Source: Actinomycetota bacterium
GTDB taxonomy: Bacteria > Actinomycetota > Acidimicrobiia > Acidimicrobiales > Poriferisodalaceae
Assembly: GCA_013151655.1 (NCBI GenBank)
Contig: JAADHX010000028.1
Coordinates: 1-8,600 of the forward strand
Length of the DNA: 8,600 nt
Direction of reading: 5' to 3'
The notes below the pieces were generated by a model. It saw only the letters and a program-made list of their open reading frames with translations, had not been told where the DNA came from and searched no databases. Every line of letters starts with the position of its first letter. Position 1 is the first letter of the stretch. Shown here one piece after another: positions 1 to 6,543 of this stretch. A program made the translations under genes and the position numbers.

Positions 1-1235
1 AGTACCCGATGGTCGGCCGGTAACACGACGTAGTCGCTCGGGTTGAACACGCCGTCGTCATCGTCGCCTTCGACATCGATGCCGAGGTCTTGTTCCCAGG
101 CGAGCAGAGCCTCGGTGGTAGCCGCGTCGAAGGTGTCATCGACCTCGAGGTCGCCGCCGGCGTCGAACCCAAGCGAGAGAAGCGTCGCTTCGAGAAACTC
201 GACGTCGTCTCCGCCTTCGCCGTCTTCGAACATGACCCGATCAAGGGCCGTGTCTCCGATGATGACGATCACTGGCTCGGTGTTGCGTTCGAAGGCCACG
301 TCTCCGGTGGAGAACGATTCGCCCACTCGCGGGATGTCTGTGATGAGACCATCTACGAGAACGTCGGCGGCAGCGTCGCGGTTCGGCATGAACACTGTGG
401 TTGCTTCGTCGGTGAGTTGCAGCGACAGCACTGGGTTAGCCGCTCTGATGGCAGTTCCCAGTGGGCTTGCCCTCACAACCACCGGGCCGCCGAGGACAAG
501 AACCGACGACGGATTCAACACTCCATCAACTACGAGACCAACGTCTTCTTGGAACGCTTCGATGGCGGTGGTTGTGGCGGCATCGAAGACTTCGTCGACC
601 GCGAGGGCGCCGTCGGCGGTGAACCCCAAGGCCGAGAGGTTGGCCTCAAGAACCTTGACATCACCACCGTCGGTCATGCCTGCCTGAAGCGGTCGATACA
701 GGGGCGTCTCACCCCAGAACACAACGACCGGCGATTCGTTGACGGCGTAGGCGACGTCGCCCCGACTCAGCGCCTCGTCGACTTCGACGATCTGAGTGAT
801 CGTCCCATCGACTGCTGAGCTGTAGACGATTGGGTCGCCGTAGGCCAGCACACCATCGACGGTGACAAACTCGGCGAGATCGCCGGTGGTCGCTTCGACA
901 GCCGTAATGGTGGCGGCTTCGGTGTTGACGGAGGCCGTGTCGTCGCCGCCGAAGAAAGTCAGGCCGGCGTAGATCGCTCCCGCTAGAACAGCGAGAACGA
1001 CGACCCCGCCGAGAACGCGCTTGCCTCGACGTTGTGGGGCGGTAGGTCCAACGATCGGGACGAGGGCGGGTTCGGCGATGCCCGACCTCACCTCGGGGCC
1101 GAGTACCGGCGGGGCCGGTTCGGCGGCGGCGAAACTCGGTTGAGCCGACTCGGCTCGCTTAGTGTCAGCCTCTGGACTGACGGCGCCGATGGTTGGGGTG
1201 ACGCCGTCGGCCTGTTGCGGGGTGATGATGGGCAT
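1..1235 (-). CDS. Membrane-anchored HlyD-like adaptor with two peptidoglycan-binding domains (3' end beyond window)
   Basis: The frame is open from an ATG at 1235 to the window edge, giving 411 visible residues with no stop. Residues 1-70 are a Pro/Ala-rich, probably cytoplasmic tail; about 72-95 form one membrane segment; the rest should be extracytoplasmic. The exported part has two similar modules. Each has a biotinyl-lipoyl-like stretch (VDGTITQI..., about 142-175; VDGLITDI..., about 294-327) followed by a PG_binding_1-like domain (VKVLEANLSALGF..., about 193-246; VEFLEATLLSLGF..., about 344-404). The family is usually an adaptor for a MacB-type ABC exporter, which I would expect just beyond position 1; that is inference. 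An AAGGTGG ribosome site (1242-1248) sits 6 nt before the ATG. The ATG overlaps the lipoprotein stop by one base (TGATG), so the two are probably translationally coupled. It could instead act as an envelope anchor without an exporter. Confidence 0.85.
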   Translation of the reverse strand, partial: MPIITPQQADGVTPTIGAVSPEADTKRAESAQPSFAAAEPAPPVLGPEVRSGIAEPALVPIVGPTAPQRRGKRVLGGVVVLAVLAGAIYAGLTFFGGDDTASVNTEAATITAVEATTGDLAEFVTVDGVLAYGDPIVYSSAVDGTITQIVEVDEALSRGDVAYAVNESPVVVFWGETPLYRPLQAGMTDGGDVKVLEANLSALGFTADGALAVDEVFDAATTTAIEAFQEDVGLVVDGVLNPSSVLVLGGPVVVRASPLGTAIRAANPVLSLQLTDEATTVFMPNRDAAADVLVDGLITDIPRVGESFSTGDVAFERNTEPVIVIIGDTALDRVMFEDGEGGDDVEFLEATLLSLGFDAGGDLEVDDTFDAATTEALLAWEQDLGIDVEGDDDDGVFNPSDYVVLPADHRV

Positions 1236-1897
1236 CAGTTTCCACCTTGTCCAAGACCAGTGAACACGTCCTGGCAGGCCTCGATCGCGTCAGCTGTGGC
1301 TGGGTCGTCAGGGTCGAAGTCGGCTCCGAATGGGCCGCCGGCGCCGGGACCGCCGGCACTGAAGTCAGGATCAGGTACATCGATGCCTTGCTCTCGCAGG
1401 CATTCGGCTGCTATCAGGAACGTGTCTTCGCGTTCGGCGTTGTCGTCGTCGGTCGGCAAGAAGCTTGCGCCTTCGATGAGCTCCCCGCAGACGTCGATTG
1501 CGCTCTGGAAATTCGGATCATCTCTGAACCCGCCGCCGTCGCCATCGCGGCCTCCGCCACCTCCGAAGAAGTCGACTGACCCGTCGGCACCTACCTCTGG
1601 ATCCGGAAAGTCGATTCCTTCGTCACGCATACACGCTGCGAAGGCGAGGGCCTGTTCTTCCTCGCTGCCTTGGGCATCTGACGCTTCGGCTTCGGCCTCG
1701 GTCGAGGTTGTATCGCTGTCGGAATCTGCGACGTCGGCGACATCTCCGATGGTGGTTGTTGAATCGGACGCATCGCTTGCGCCTTCGACCACGATGACGT
1801 TGGCATCGGCGCTGTCTTCGGAACCACGGCAGGCAGTCGCGATCATTGCGACTACCAAGAGCAGCACTATGAGCAGCTTGTTTCGGGTCGGGTTCAT
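1235..1897 (-). CDS. Secreted lipoprotein with two CMRxxGIDxPDP-type cysteine repeats
   Basis: This gene encodes 220 residues. A basic N-terminus (MNPTRNK) and a hydrophobic stretch lead into a lipobox IATAC with C23 as the lipidated cysteine. Residues 24-80 are a Ser/Thr/Asp/Glu/Ala-rich linker. Two related repeats follow: AACMRDEGIDFPDP at 87-100 closing with C137, and AECLREQGIDVPDP at 164-177 closing with C208, separated by a Gly/Asp-rich loop. Small exported actinobacterial proteins with this motif are known beside PG-binding adaptors and ABC exporters; their biochemical role is unknown to me. The start at 1897 is chosen because AAGGAG (1906-1911) lies 8 nt upstream and the signal peptide begins there. 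A start at 1939 would add 14 hydrophilic residues in front of the signal sequence. The four repeat cysteines could form one disulfide per repeat. Confidence 0.85.
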   Translation of the reverse strand: MNPTRNKLLIVLLLVVAMIATACRGSEDSADANVIVVEGASDASDSTTTIGDVADVADSDSDTTSTEAEAEASDAQGSEEEQALAFAACMRDEGIDFPDPEVGADGSVDFFGGGGGRDGDGGGFRDDPNFQSAIDVCGELIEGASFLPTDDDNAEREDTFLIAAECLREQGIDVPDPDFSAGGPGAGGPFGADFDPDDPATADAIEACQDVFTGLGQGGN

Positions 1898-1968
1898 ACC
1901 ATCGTCTCCTTGAGAGCGGTGTTTGGGGGGATACTCCAAACACTGCGGTATGAGCCTTAGGACCTCAT

Positions 1969-2031
1969 CGGTAACACCTACCGGTTTCCTGTTGATTGCT
2001 TCGCCTCCCGGCGGCTCCTACCGGTTTCCTG
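1969..2031 (-). promoter_or_regulatory. Candidate response-regulator sites and -35-like element upstream of the lipoprotein operon
   Basis: Read on the minus strand, each 40-bp repeat unit contributes CAGGAA followed 11 bp later by a degenerate half: CAGGAA-N5-TAGGAG at 2031-2015 and CAGGAA-N5-TAGGTG at 1991-1975. This resembles the better-conserved CAGGAA-N5-CAGGAA at 3948-3964 near the response regulator gene. The downstream site abuts TTACCG (1974-1969), a possible -35 element; I see no convincing -10 element. Direct repeats spaced one helical turn apart are typical of OmpR/PhoB-family binding. Site function and promoter are inference. Confidence 0.45.
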
Positions 2032-2056
2032 CTAATTGCTTCGCCTCCCGGCGGCT
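1977..2056. repeat. Tandem 40-bp direct duplication
   Basis: Two adjacent copies, 1977-2016 and 2017-2056, agree at 38 of 40 positions and differ only at 1992/2032 and 1994/2034. They fill most of the gap between the permease stop (2066) and the lipoprotein ribosome site. Each copy contains GGTTTCCTG and, further on, a short CGCC-TCCC-GGCG dyad too weak to call a terminator. The near identity points to a recent or selectively maintained duplication. There are only two copies and no spacer, so this is not a CRISPR array. Confidence 0.95.
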
Positions 2057-2065
2057 CCGCTGGGA

Positions 2066-2863
2066 TCAGCTCGTGATGTCGCGTGAGCGGAAGATCAGCA
2101 ACGCTGTGGCCGCGGCTGCAGCGCCATAGAGCACCGTCAAACCAAGCGCGGCCGTCCAGGCCAGATCGGCGGTACCGCCAGCAGCGACAGCCGCCAGCGT
2201 TCCTCCTGGCAGGAAATCGGCGGCACCCTCGGCAACGATGGCAATCAGGTTCTCAACTATGAGGAGGTAGCCGATGCCAACACCGATGGCGAGGCCCGAA
2301 CTTTTGGACCACACAGCGATTAGCAGCCCGATTAAACCCCAAACCATGGCGGGGACCATGAAGTTGAAGGTTTCACCAACCAAGTGCTCGAAGAAGTCGG
2401 TGCGCCAAAGGGTGGTGTCTATGCCTTCGAGCCTGGCCAGCGGCCTCGCTACAAAGACGGCTGTAAACACGGTCGCAATGGTGGCAATGAACGTGTACCC
2501 GGCCAGGGCGATGATCTTTCCGCCGAGCAGCCTGATGCGATTGGGTTCGGCCTGAACGAGTACCCGAACCAAACCCGTGTCGTAGTCGCTAGCCGCCGCA
2601 ATGGCCCACAAGCTCAACAAGACGATGCCGGCGAGACTGCTGAGCGTTTCAAGCGAAACGAGGAAACCACCCGGTTGGGCGATCTCTGCGGCGTTGGCAA
2701 ACGCACCGCCACCGGGGCCGCTGACATCGGAACCTGAACTGTCAGCCGCGGTGAATATGAACACCGAAATGAGGGCTGCGAAGCTTGCCATCACGCCGAT
2801 GCCGCCGTATCGGAAAGCGGGCCGCCAGATGCGGATGAACTCTGAACGAACGACTCGAATCAT
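2066..2863 (-). CDS. ABC-2 type transporter permease subunit
   Basis: This gene encodes a 265-residue membrane protein with about six hydrophobic segments, near residues 20-40, 72-92, 116-138, 166-186, 190-212 and 236-257. A cytoplasmic loop reading DYDTGLVRVLV (93-103) follows the second segment and corresponds to the E/D-x-x-x-G-x-x-R-x-L loop of ABC-2 permeases. It would form the transmembrane channel for the ATPase encoded immediately upstream. Its ATG overlaps the ATPase stop (ATGA, 2863-2860), and AAAGGA (2870-2875) lies 6 nt before it. Length and topology suit the BcrB/NatB-like class of exporters, which move peptides, antibiotics or lipids outward; the substrate cannot be read from sequence. 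The long Gly/Ser-rich loop at about 41-66 is probably extracytoplasmic. Confidence 0.85.
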   Translation of the reverse strand: MIRVVRSEFIRIWRPAFRYGGIGVMASFAALISVFIFTAADSSGSDVSGPGGGAFANAAEIAQPGGFLVSLETLSSLAGIVLLSLWAIAAASDYDTGLVRVLVQAEPNRIRLLGGKIIALAGYTFIATIATVFTAVFVARPLARLEGIDTTLWRTDFFEHLVGETFNFMVPAMVWGLIGLLIAVWSKSSGLAIGVGIGYLLIVENLIAIVAEGAADFLPGGTLAAVAAGGTADLAWTAALGLTVLYGAAAAATALLIFRSRDITS

Positions 2864-3813
2864 GACCGGTCCTTTCCGTCGCGCTGCCCACTTCGGTCGG
2901 CGGCAAGTTCGGCGTCGGTTGCTCCGGTGAGTTTCAAGAAGATGTCTTCAAGGTCGTCCTGTCGTGGGGTCAACATGCGAAGAGTCAGTCCGGCTTCATG
3001 GGCTACGCGGTCGAGATCGGGTGAACGATCAGCGCTGATGTTGACCGCCAGTTCGTTGCCGGTTGTGCTGTGAGACCAGCCTTCAGAGTCGACTGCTGCT
3101 ATCAGTCGCGGCATGTCCTCGAAGTGTTCTGGAGAAGCCACAACTTGTTCGACGGCATCGGTCATGAGCTGTTCGAGAGTTCCCGAGTACAACAATTTGC
3201 CGAACCGGATGACCACCAGGTTGTCGACCATCGCTTGTATTTCACCAAGCAGATGTGACGAGACGAGAACGGTTCGACCGCCTTCTGCTACGGCCTTGAG
3301 GAGGTTGCGAATCTCGACAATTCCGGCCGGATCGAGCCCGTTAGTCGGTTCGTCGAGAACCAGGAGGTCGGGGTCTGGGAGCAACGCAGCCGCGATGCCG
3401 AGGCGTTGTTTCATCCCTAGGGAAAAGGTCGAGGCCTTGTCGTTTTCTCGTCCCGTCAGGCCGACGATCTCAAGAACTTCGCCTATTCGATTCTTCGACA
3501 ATCCCCTGAGTGCGGCCAGGCTGCGCAGGTTGTCGTAAGCGCTCAGACTTCCGACGAACGTCGGATTTTCTATGAGGGCGCCAACGCGGTGGGCGAACCG
3601 CTCCGGCGATTCGATGGGCTCGCCGAGCACCGTGCCGGTGCCACTCGTTGCCGAAATCAGGCCGAGCAGAAGCCTGATCGTGGTCGACTTGCCCGAACCG
3701 TTTGGTCCGACGAAGCCGACGACGCCACCACTCGGGACCTCGAAGGTTATGTTGTCCACCGCTGTTAGGTCGCCGAACTTTCGGGTAAGACCATCGGTCG
3801 TTATTGCTGGCAT
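2860..3813 (-). CDS. ABC transporter ATP-binding protein, BcrA/CcmA type
   Basis: This gene encodes 317 residues. Visible motifs are Walker A GPNGSGKST (36-44), a Q-loop region IENPTF with Glu at 82 in place of Gln (usual for BcrA relatives), the signature FSLGMKQR (130-137, SLGMK in place of LSGGQ, also BcrA-like), Walker B LLVLDEP (150-156) with the D-loop NGLDP (158-162), and the switch histidine in SSH (H187). A C-terminal extension of about 100 residues (HFEDMPRLI... to DDLEDIFLKLTG) is typical of the DrrA/BcrA subgroup. It energises the neighbouring ABC-2 permease. The frame is open upstream to 4290, but that stretch is antisense to the response regulator gene. The start at 3813 gives the normal N-terminus MPAITTDGLTRKFG and has GAGG (3819-3822) 5 nt upstream. 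It is divergent from the two-component system across 181 bp, suggesting that system regulates it. Confidence 0.93.
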   Translation of the reverse strand: MPAITTDGLTRKFGDLTAVDNITFEVPSGGVVGFVGPNGSGKSTTIRLLLGLISATSGTGTVLGEPIESPERFAHRVGALIENPTFVGSLSAYDNLRSLAALRGLSKNRIGEVLEIVGLTGRENDKASTFSLGMKQRLGIAAALLPDPDLLVLDEPTNGLDPAGIVEIRNLLKAVAEGGRTVLVSSHLLGEIQAMVDNLVVIRFGKLLYSGTLEQLMTDAVEQVVASPEHFEDMPRLIAAVDSEGWSHSTTGNELAVNISADRSPDLDRVAHEAGLTLRMLTPRQDDLEDIFLKLTGATDAELAADRSGQRDGKDRS

Positions 3814-3891
3814 CGCGCCCTCTTTCACTTCGTAGTTCGCCCAACTTTGATGTTTGATCCTCGCTCGCCGACCTTGGGGGGTCCACAAGGT

Positions 3892-3964
3892 TTCCTGTTG
3901 AGTTCCTGAAGATGCACCGATCAATGAACTCGAAGCGGGCACGTCTTCAGGAAACCCACAGGAA
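3892..3964. promoter_or_regulatory. Inverted pair of 11-bp-phased TTCCTG direct repeats in the divergent promoter region
   Basis: Two 17-bp elements face each other between the ATPase and response regulator genes. TTCCTG-N5-TTCCTG lies at 3892-3908 and CAGGAA-N5-CAGGAA at 3948-3964; the second, reverse-complemented, matches the first at 14 of 17 positions. A perfect 10-bp inverted repeat, TTCCTGAAGA (3903-3912) and TCTTCAGGAA (3944-3953), links them across a 31-bp spacer. Half sites start 11 bp apart in each element, the geometry used by dimers of OmpR-family regulators. The encoded regulator starts 31 bp further on, so autoregulation plus control of the divergent ABC operon is the likely purpose. 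I could not place confident -10/-35 boxes. Nothing else is evident in 3814-3994. Confidence 0.6.
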
Positions 3965-3994
3965 GGGTCCATCGGATCGCAAGGGGAAACAACC

Positions 3995-4693
3995 ATGCTT
4001 ACGTCTGTGAACCGACCCCGTGTGCTTGTCGTCGACGACGAGGAGAACATTTCGTTCCTGGTTGCCTCGGCGCTTCGACTGGCAGACATGGACGTTGCCA
4101 TCGCGGCCACCGGTCGTGATGCGCTGACTTCGGCCGAGCAGTTCGATCCCGATGTAATTGTCCTCGATGTGATGTTGCCAGACACCGACGGCTTCACCGT
4201 GCTGCAACAACTTCGCAGCCGGGGCCACCTGATGCCGGTTCTGTTTCTAACTGCTCGTGACGAGACTGCCGATCGGGTCCGCGGCCTCACCAGCGGCGGC
4301 GACGACTACATCACAAAGCCGTTTGCTCTCGAGGAACTGGTGGCACGAGTTCAAGTGGCGCTGCGGCGTCGCGGCGTCGCGTCGGCCAACTCGGCTGTCC
4401 TTCAGGTAGCCGATCTGATTCTCGACGATGATGCTCACCGGGTGACGCGCGGTGGCAAGACGGTTCGCTTGACACCAACCGAGTACAAGCTCTGCCGGTT
4501 GTTGATGACCAACGCGGGTCGCGTGGTTTCCCGAGGCCAGATTCTGGATCATGTCTGGGAGTACAACTTCGACGGCGAGTCGGCCATCATTGAGACATTC
4601 GTGTCTTCACTACGAAAGAAGATCGACAGCGCCGAACCCAAACTGGTCGAGACAATTCGGGGGATCGGCTACACCATTCGCGAGCCCGAATGA
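3995..4693 (+). CDS. OmpR-family two-component response regulator
   Basis: This gene encodes 232 residues, the normal length for the family. The receiver domain spans about 8-122 with the acidic pair D14/D15, phospho-acceptor D58 (VLDVMLPDTDG), switch threonine T86 and lysine K108 (TKPF). A winged-helix DNA-binding domain spans about 134-230 and includes LTPTEYKL (159-166), the recognition region near SAIIETFVSSLRKKI and the wing IRGIGYTIR. It should be phosphorylated by the kinase encoded next, whose ATG overlaps this stop as ATGA at 4690-4693. The start is supported by AAGGGG (3981-3986), 8 nt upstream. The 11-bp-phased repeats at 3892-3964 and the related ones near 1975-2031 are its best candidate targets, which would put the ABC exporter and lipoprotein/adaptor operon in its regulon. 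The signal is unknown. Confidence 0.95.
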   Translation: MLTSVNRPRVLVVDDEENISFLVASALRLADMDVAIAATGRDALTSAEQFDPDVIVLDVMLPDTDGFTVLQQLRSRGHLMPVLFLTARDETADRVRGLTSGGDDYITKPFALEELVARVQVALRRRGVASANSAVLQVADLILDDDAHRVTRGGKTVRLTPTEYKLCRLLMTNAGRVVSRGQILDHVWEYNFDGESAIIETFVSSLRKKIDSAEPKLVETIRGIGYTIREPE

Positions 4694-6072
4694 CGCTTCG
4701 AACTCGGCTCCTATTTGCCGCCGCGCTGTCTACCGCGGTGCTAATTTCGGTGCTCGCTGGAGTGGCGGTTCGTCAGCAGAAGGTGCTGACAGATCAGCTG
4801 GATGACCAACTCACGCGGTTGGATTCGAACTTCGGCCGATTTGCAAACCTTGGGAACGACACCCGCGATGGCCGAGGCACCGGCGACCCATTCGGAGACT
4901 TCGACGCCGAACGCAATCCACCTCTTGGCGAAGTGTTTCTTGCCGTGATTGCCGGTCAGGACCTGGTAGTGATCGCTGCTCCTGCGTCGGATCCCGAATT
5001 GCGCGTAAACCTCAGTGTTGACGACATTCGAGACCTCACCGGTACGTCCGAGCCGTTCACGATCGATGTAACCGGTGCTTCAGGCGAAGCGCGCGTCGTT
5101 GTGGCTAGGGTCGACGAAAGTGTCTGGGTGGTTGCGGCGTTGTCAACTCAGTCTGTCGACGACGCTCAACGCCAGCTACTAGTGACCGGAGCCATCGCGC
5201 TGGTGCTGTTCGTCGGAGCCCTCGGGTTGATCATGTGGTGGGTCGATCGCCTCGGGATTCGGCCAATTGTCGAGGTCACCAAGACCGCCGAAGACGTTGC
5301 TGCGGGCCGCACCGACCGGCGCGTTGACCATCCGCCTGAATCAACCGAAGCCGGACGTCTTGGCGCAGCGTTCAACACGATGCTCGACGAGCGCGAAGCC
5401 GTCGAGGCCAGACAACGTCGATTCGTAGCCGATGCGTCGCATGAGTTGCGAACGCCGTTAACGACACTTCGGGGATACACGTCGCTATACGCCGTCGGCG
5501 GGTTGACCGAACCAGAGCAGGTCGACGATGCAATGCGTCGGATCAACAACGAGGCGAGTCGGATGTCGGCGCTAGTCGATGACCTTCTCACCTTGGCCGC
5601 CCTCGACGATCAGCGACCGCTCCACATTGCCACCGTCGACCTGAGCCAGTTGCTGCATGACATTGCCTCCGACGCCCATGCCGTGCAACCGGACCGACCG
5701 ATCGAGACAGACAGCATCGCTAATGGTGTGCTGGTCGATGCCGATGCCCACCAGCTCACCCAGGCACTCACGACGATCGTCACCAACGCGCTTCGCCACA
5801 CCCCGTCCGAAGCTCAGCTGCGTTTGGCTTGCTCAACCAAACCCGGGGGAGTGGAGATCTCGATCTCCGATGACGGACCGGGAATCGAATCAGACAAAGT
5901 GGCGCTGCTCTTCGATCGTTTCTACCGAGCAGACAGCGGCCGTAGCCGCGATCGTGGTGGGTCAGGTTTGGGTCTGTCGATAGCCAAAGCCATCGTCGAA
6001 GCCCACGGCGGCACCATCAAGATCGACTCGACCATCGGTCAGGGAACTACGGTGCGCATCGATTTGTCGTAG
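4690..6072 (+). CDS. HAMP-domain sensor histidine kinase
   Basis: This gene encodes 460 residues. A first membrane segment (about 7-27), an extracytoplasmic sensor region (about 28-160, rich in Asp, with no family recognised) and a second membrane segment (about 163-185) are followed by HAMP (about 187-240). HisKA comes next with the phospho-acceptor H251 in FVADASHELRTPL. The ATP-binding domain shows the N-box N366 in TTIVTNALRH, G1 DDGPGI (394-399), F-box LLFDRFYR (407-414) and G2 GGSGLGLSI (423-431). All residues needed for autophosphorylation are present. It is translationally coupled to the response regulator and is its natural partner. Its last 34 bp are also used by the convergent HxlR gene on the other strand. 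The ligand cannot be inferred; the linked exporter and wall-binding adaptor hint at envelope stress or an antimicrobial compound. Confidence 0.95.
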   Translation: MTLRTRLLFAAALSTAVLISVLAGVAVRQQKVLTDQLDDQLTRLDSNFGRFANLGNDTRDGRGTGDPFGDFDAERNPPLGEVFLAVIAGQDLVVIAAPASDPELRVNLSVDDIRDLTGTSEPFTIDVTGASGEARVVVARVDESVWVVAALSTQSVDDAQRQLLVTGAIALVLFVGALGLIMWWVDRLGIRPIVEVTKTAEDVAAGRTDRRVDHPPESTEAGRLGAAFNTMLDEREAVEARQRRFVADASHELRTPLTTLRGYTSLYAVGGLTEPEQVDDAMRRINNEASRMSALVDDLLTLAALDDQRPLHIATVDLSQLLHDIASDAHAVQPDRPIETDSIANGVLVDADAHQLTQALTTIVTNALRHTPSEAQLRLACSTKPGGVEISISDDGPGIESDKVALLFDRFYRADSGRSRDRGGSGLGLSIAKAIVEAHGGTIKIDSTIGQGTTVRIDLS

Positions 6073-6446
6073 CTAACCCGAGCTGTGTCCAGTGCGCTGT
6101 TGTGAACGTAACCCCACTCGGCCAGGGCACTGAACAGTGGGCCGAGGGTTTGGCCAAGGTCGGTGATCTGGTATTCGACGCGTGGCGGGATTTCGTTGAA
6201 CTGGGTGCGGGTGATGATGCCGTCGCGTTCCATTTCGCGTAGCTGTTGAGCCAACATCTTTGGCGTGACCTTGCCAATGAGCCGTCGGAGTTCGTTGAAT
6301 CGCCGAGCCGTGCCATCGCAAAGGTTCCATGCGATCTCGGCTTTCCACTTTCCAGCAATTACGTCCATGGCCGGCGCCAACGGGCATACCTTTTCCTGGT
6401 CGATGTCGATGTCGTCGCCTGTCGGTGTCGTAGAACTAGTACCCAT
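6039..6446 (-). CDS. HxlR-family winged-helix transcriptional regulator
   Basis: This gene encodes 135 residues. The N-terminal motif VCPLAPAMDVIAGKWKAEI (20-38) holds the conserved cysteine C21 and the GKW signature of the HxlR family. Helix-turn-helix FNELRRLIGKVTPKMLAQQL spans 50-69, and the wing GIITRTQFNEIPPRVEYQITDLG spans 76-98. In characterised HxlR members such as YodB the matching cysteine senses electrophiles or oxidants; whether C21 does so here is inference. The gene diverges from a thioredoxin-like selenoprotein candidate, which makes a thiol-redox role plausible. Its 3' end overlaps the kinase gene tail to tail by 34 bp. No Shine-Dalgarno sequence precedes the ATG at 6446, and a perfect TTGACA -35 box lies so close that the mRNA may be leaderless. 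A dyad spans the start codon, suggesting autorepression. Confidence 0.92.
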   Translation of the reverse strand: MGTSSTTPTGDDIDIDQEKVCPLAPAMDVIAGKWKAEIAWNLCDGTARRFNELRRLIGKVTPKMLAQQLREMERDGIITRTQFNEIPPRVEYQITDLGQTLGPLFSALAEWGYVHNSALDTARVSYDKSMRTVVP

Positions 6447-6478
6447 ATGGATACTACTACACTAGTAGGTAACTAGTT
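6437..6478. promoter_or_regulatory. Candidate HxlR operator cluster
   Basis: A 20-bp dyad with a single mismatched pair (6442/6451) spans 6437-6456: arms TAGTA and TACTA flank the perfect palindrome CCATATGG, which contains the HxlR start codon. Beside it are ACTAGT at 6461-6466 and AACTAGTT at 6471-6478, their ACTAGT cores 11 bp apart; a third ACTAGT lies at 6435-6440. Such AT-richer palindromes stand out in a G+C-rich window and overlap the -35 boxes of both divergent promoters. Binding by the HxlR dimer is inference. Confidence 0.55.
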
Positions 6479-6483
6479 GTCAA
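6454..6483 (-). promoter_or_regulatory. Promoter of the HxlR gene, probably leaderless
   Basis: On the minus strand TTGACA (6483-6478) is a perfect -35 hexamer. A weak -10, TAGTAG (6459-6454), follows after 18 nt. Transcription would then begin at about 6446-6447, at the ATG itself, which agrees with the absence of a ribosome binding site. Leaderless mRNAs are common in actinobacteria. The -10 assignment is uncertain. Confidence 0.45.
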
Positions 6484-6505
6484 CGTATAGCTACATCCCT
6501 ACAAT
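6477..6505 (+). promoter_or_regulatory. Sigma70-type promoter of the selenoprotein/hydrolase pair
   Basis: TTGTCA (6477-6482) and TACAAT (6500-6505) are each one base from consensus and are separated by 17 nt. Transcription would start near 6512, leaving a leader of about 30 nt before the ATG at 6544. The -35 overlaps the -35 of the divergent HxlR promoter and the AACTAGTT palindrome, so one bound regulator could block both. Confidence 0.65.
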
Positions 6506-6532
6506 CAACCAGACCACATCTACTCGCTCCCT

Positions 6533-6538
6533 GGAGGT
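6533..6538 (+). promoter_or_regulatory. Ribosome binding site of the selenoprotein gene
   Basis: GGAGGT lies 5 nt before the ATG at 6544. It matters because it places translation initiation 90 nt upstream of the in-frame TGA, so ribosomes must meet the TGA and either stop after 30 residues or read through. No comparable site precedes the GTG at 6661. Confidence 0.85.
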
Positions 6539-6543
6539 CCGGA

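Noticed and set aside
43..818. Plus-strand ORFs at 43-687 and 90-818
   Set aside because: They are shadows of the minus-strand adaptor, which shows clear domain motifs; the plus-strand translations are low-complexity or motif-free.
1032..1913. Plus-strand ORF of 293 residues, Ser/Pro-rich
   Set aside because: It is antisense to the lipoprotein and adaptor genes, both with ribosome sites, motifs and coupled starts; its composition is typical of a reverse-strand artefact.
1898..1939. Lipoprotein start at 1939
   Set aside because: It would place 14 polar residues before the signal peptide; AAGGAG is correctly spaced for the ATG at 1897.
1977..2056. CRISPR-like repeat or transcription terminator
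   Set aside because: There are only two abutting copies with no spacer, and the internal dyad has a stem of about 4 bp with no T-run.
3814..4290. N-terminal extension of the ABC ATPase to 476 residues
   Set aside because: The extra residues are antisense to the response regulator and low in complexity, and a normal ATPase N-terminus with a ribosome site begins at 3813.
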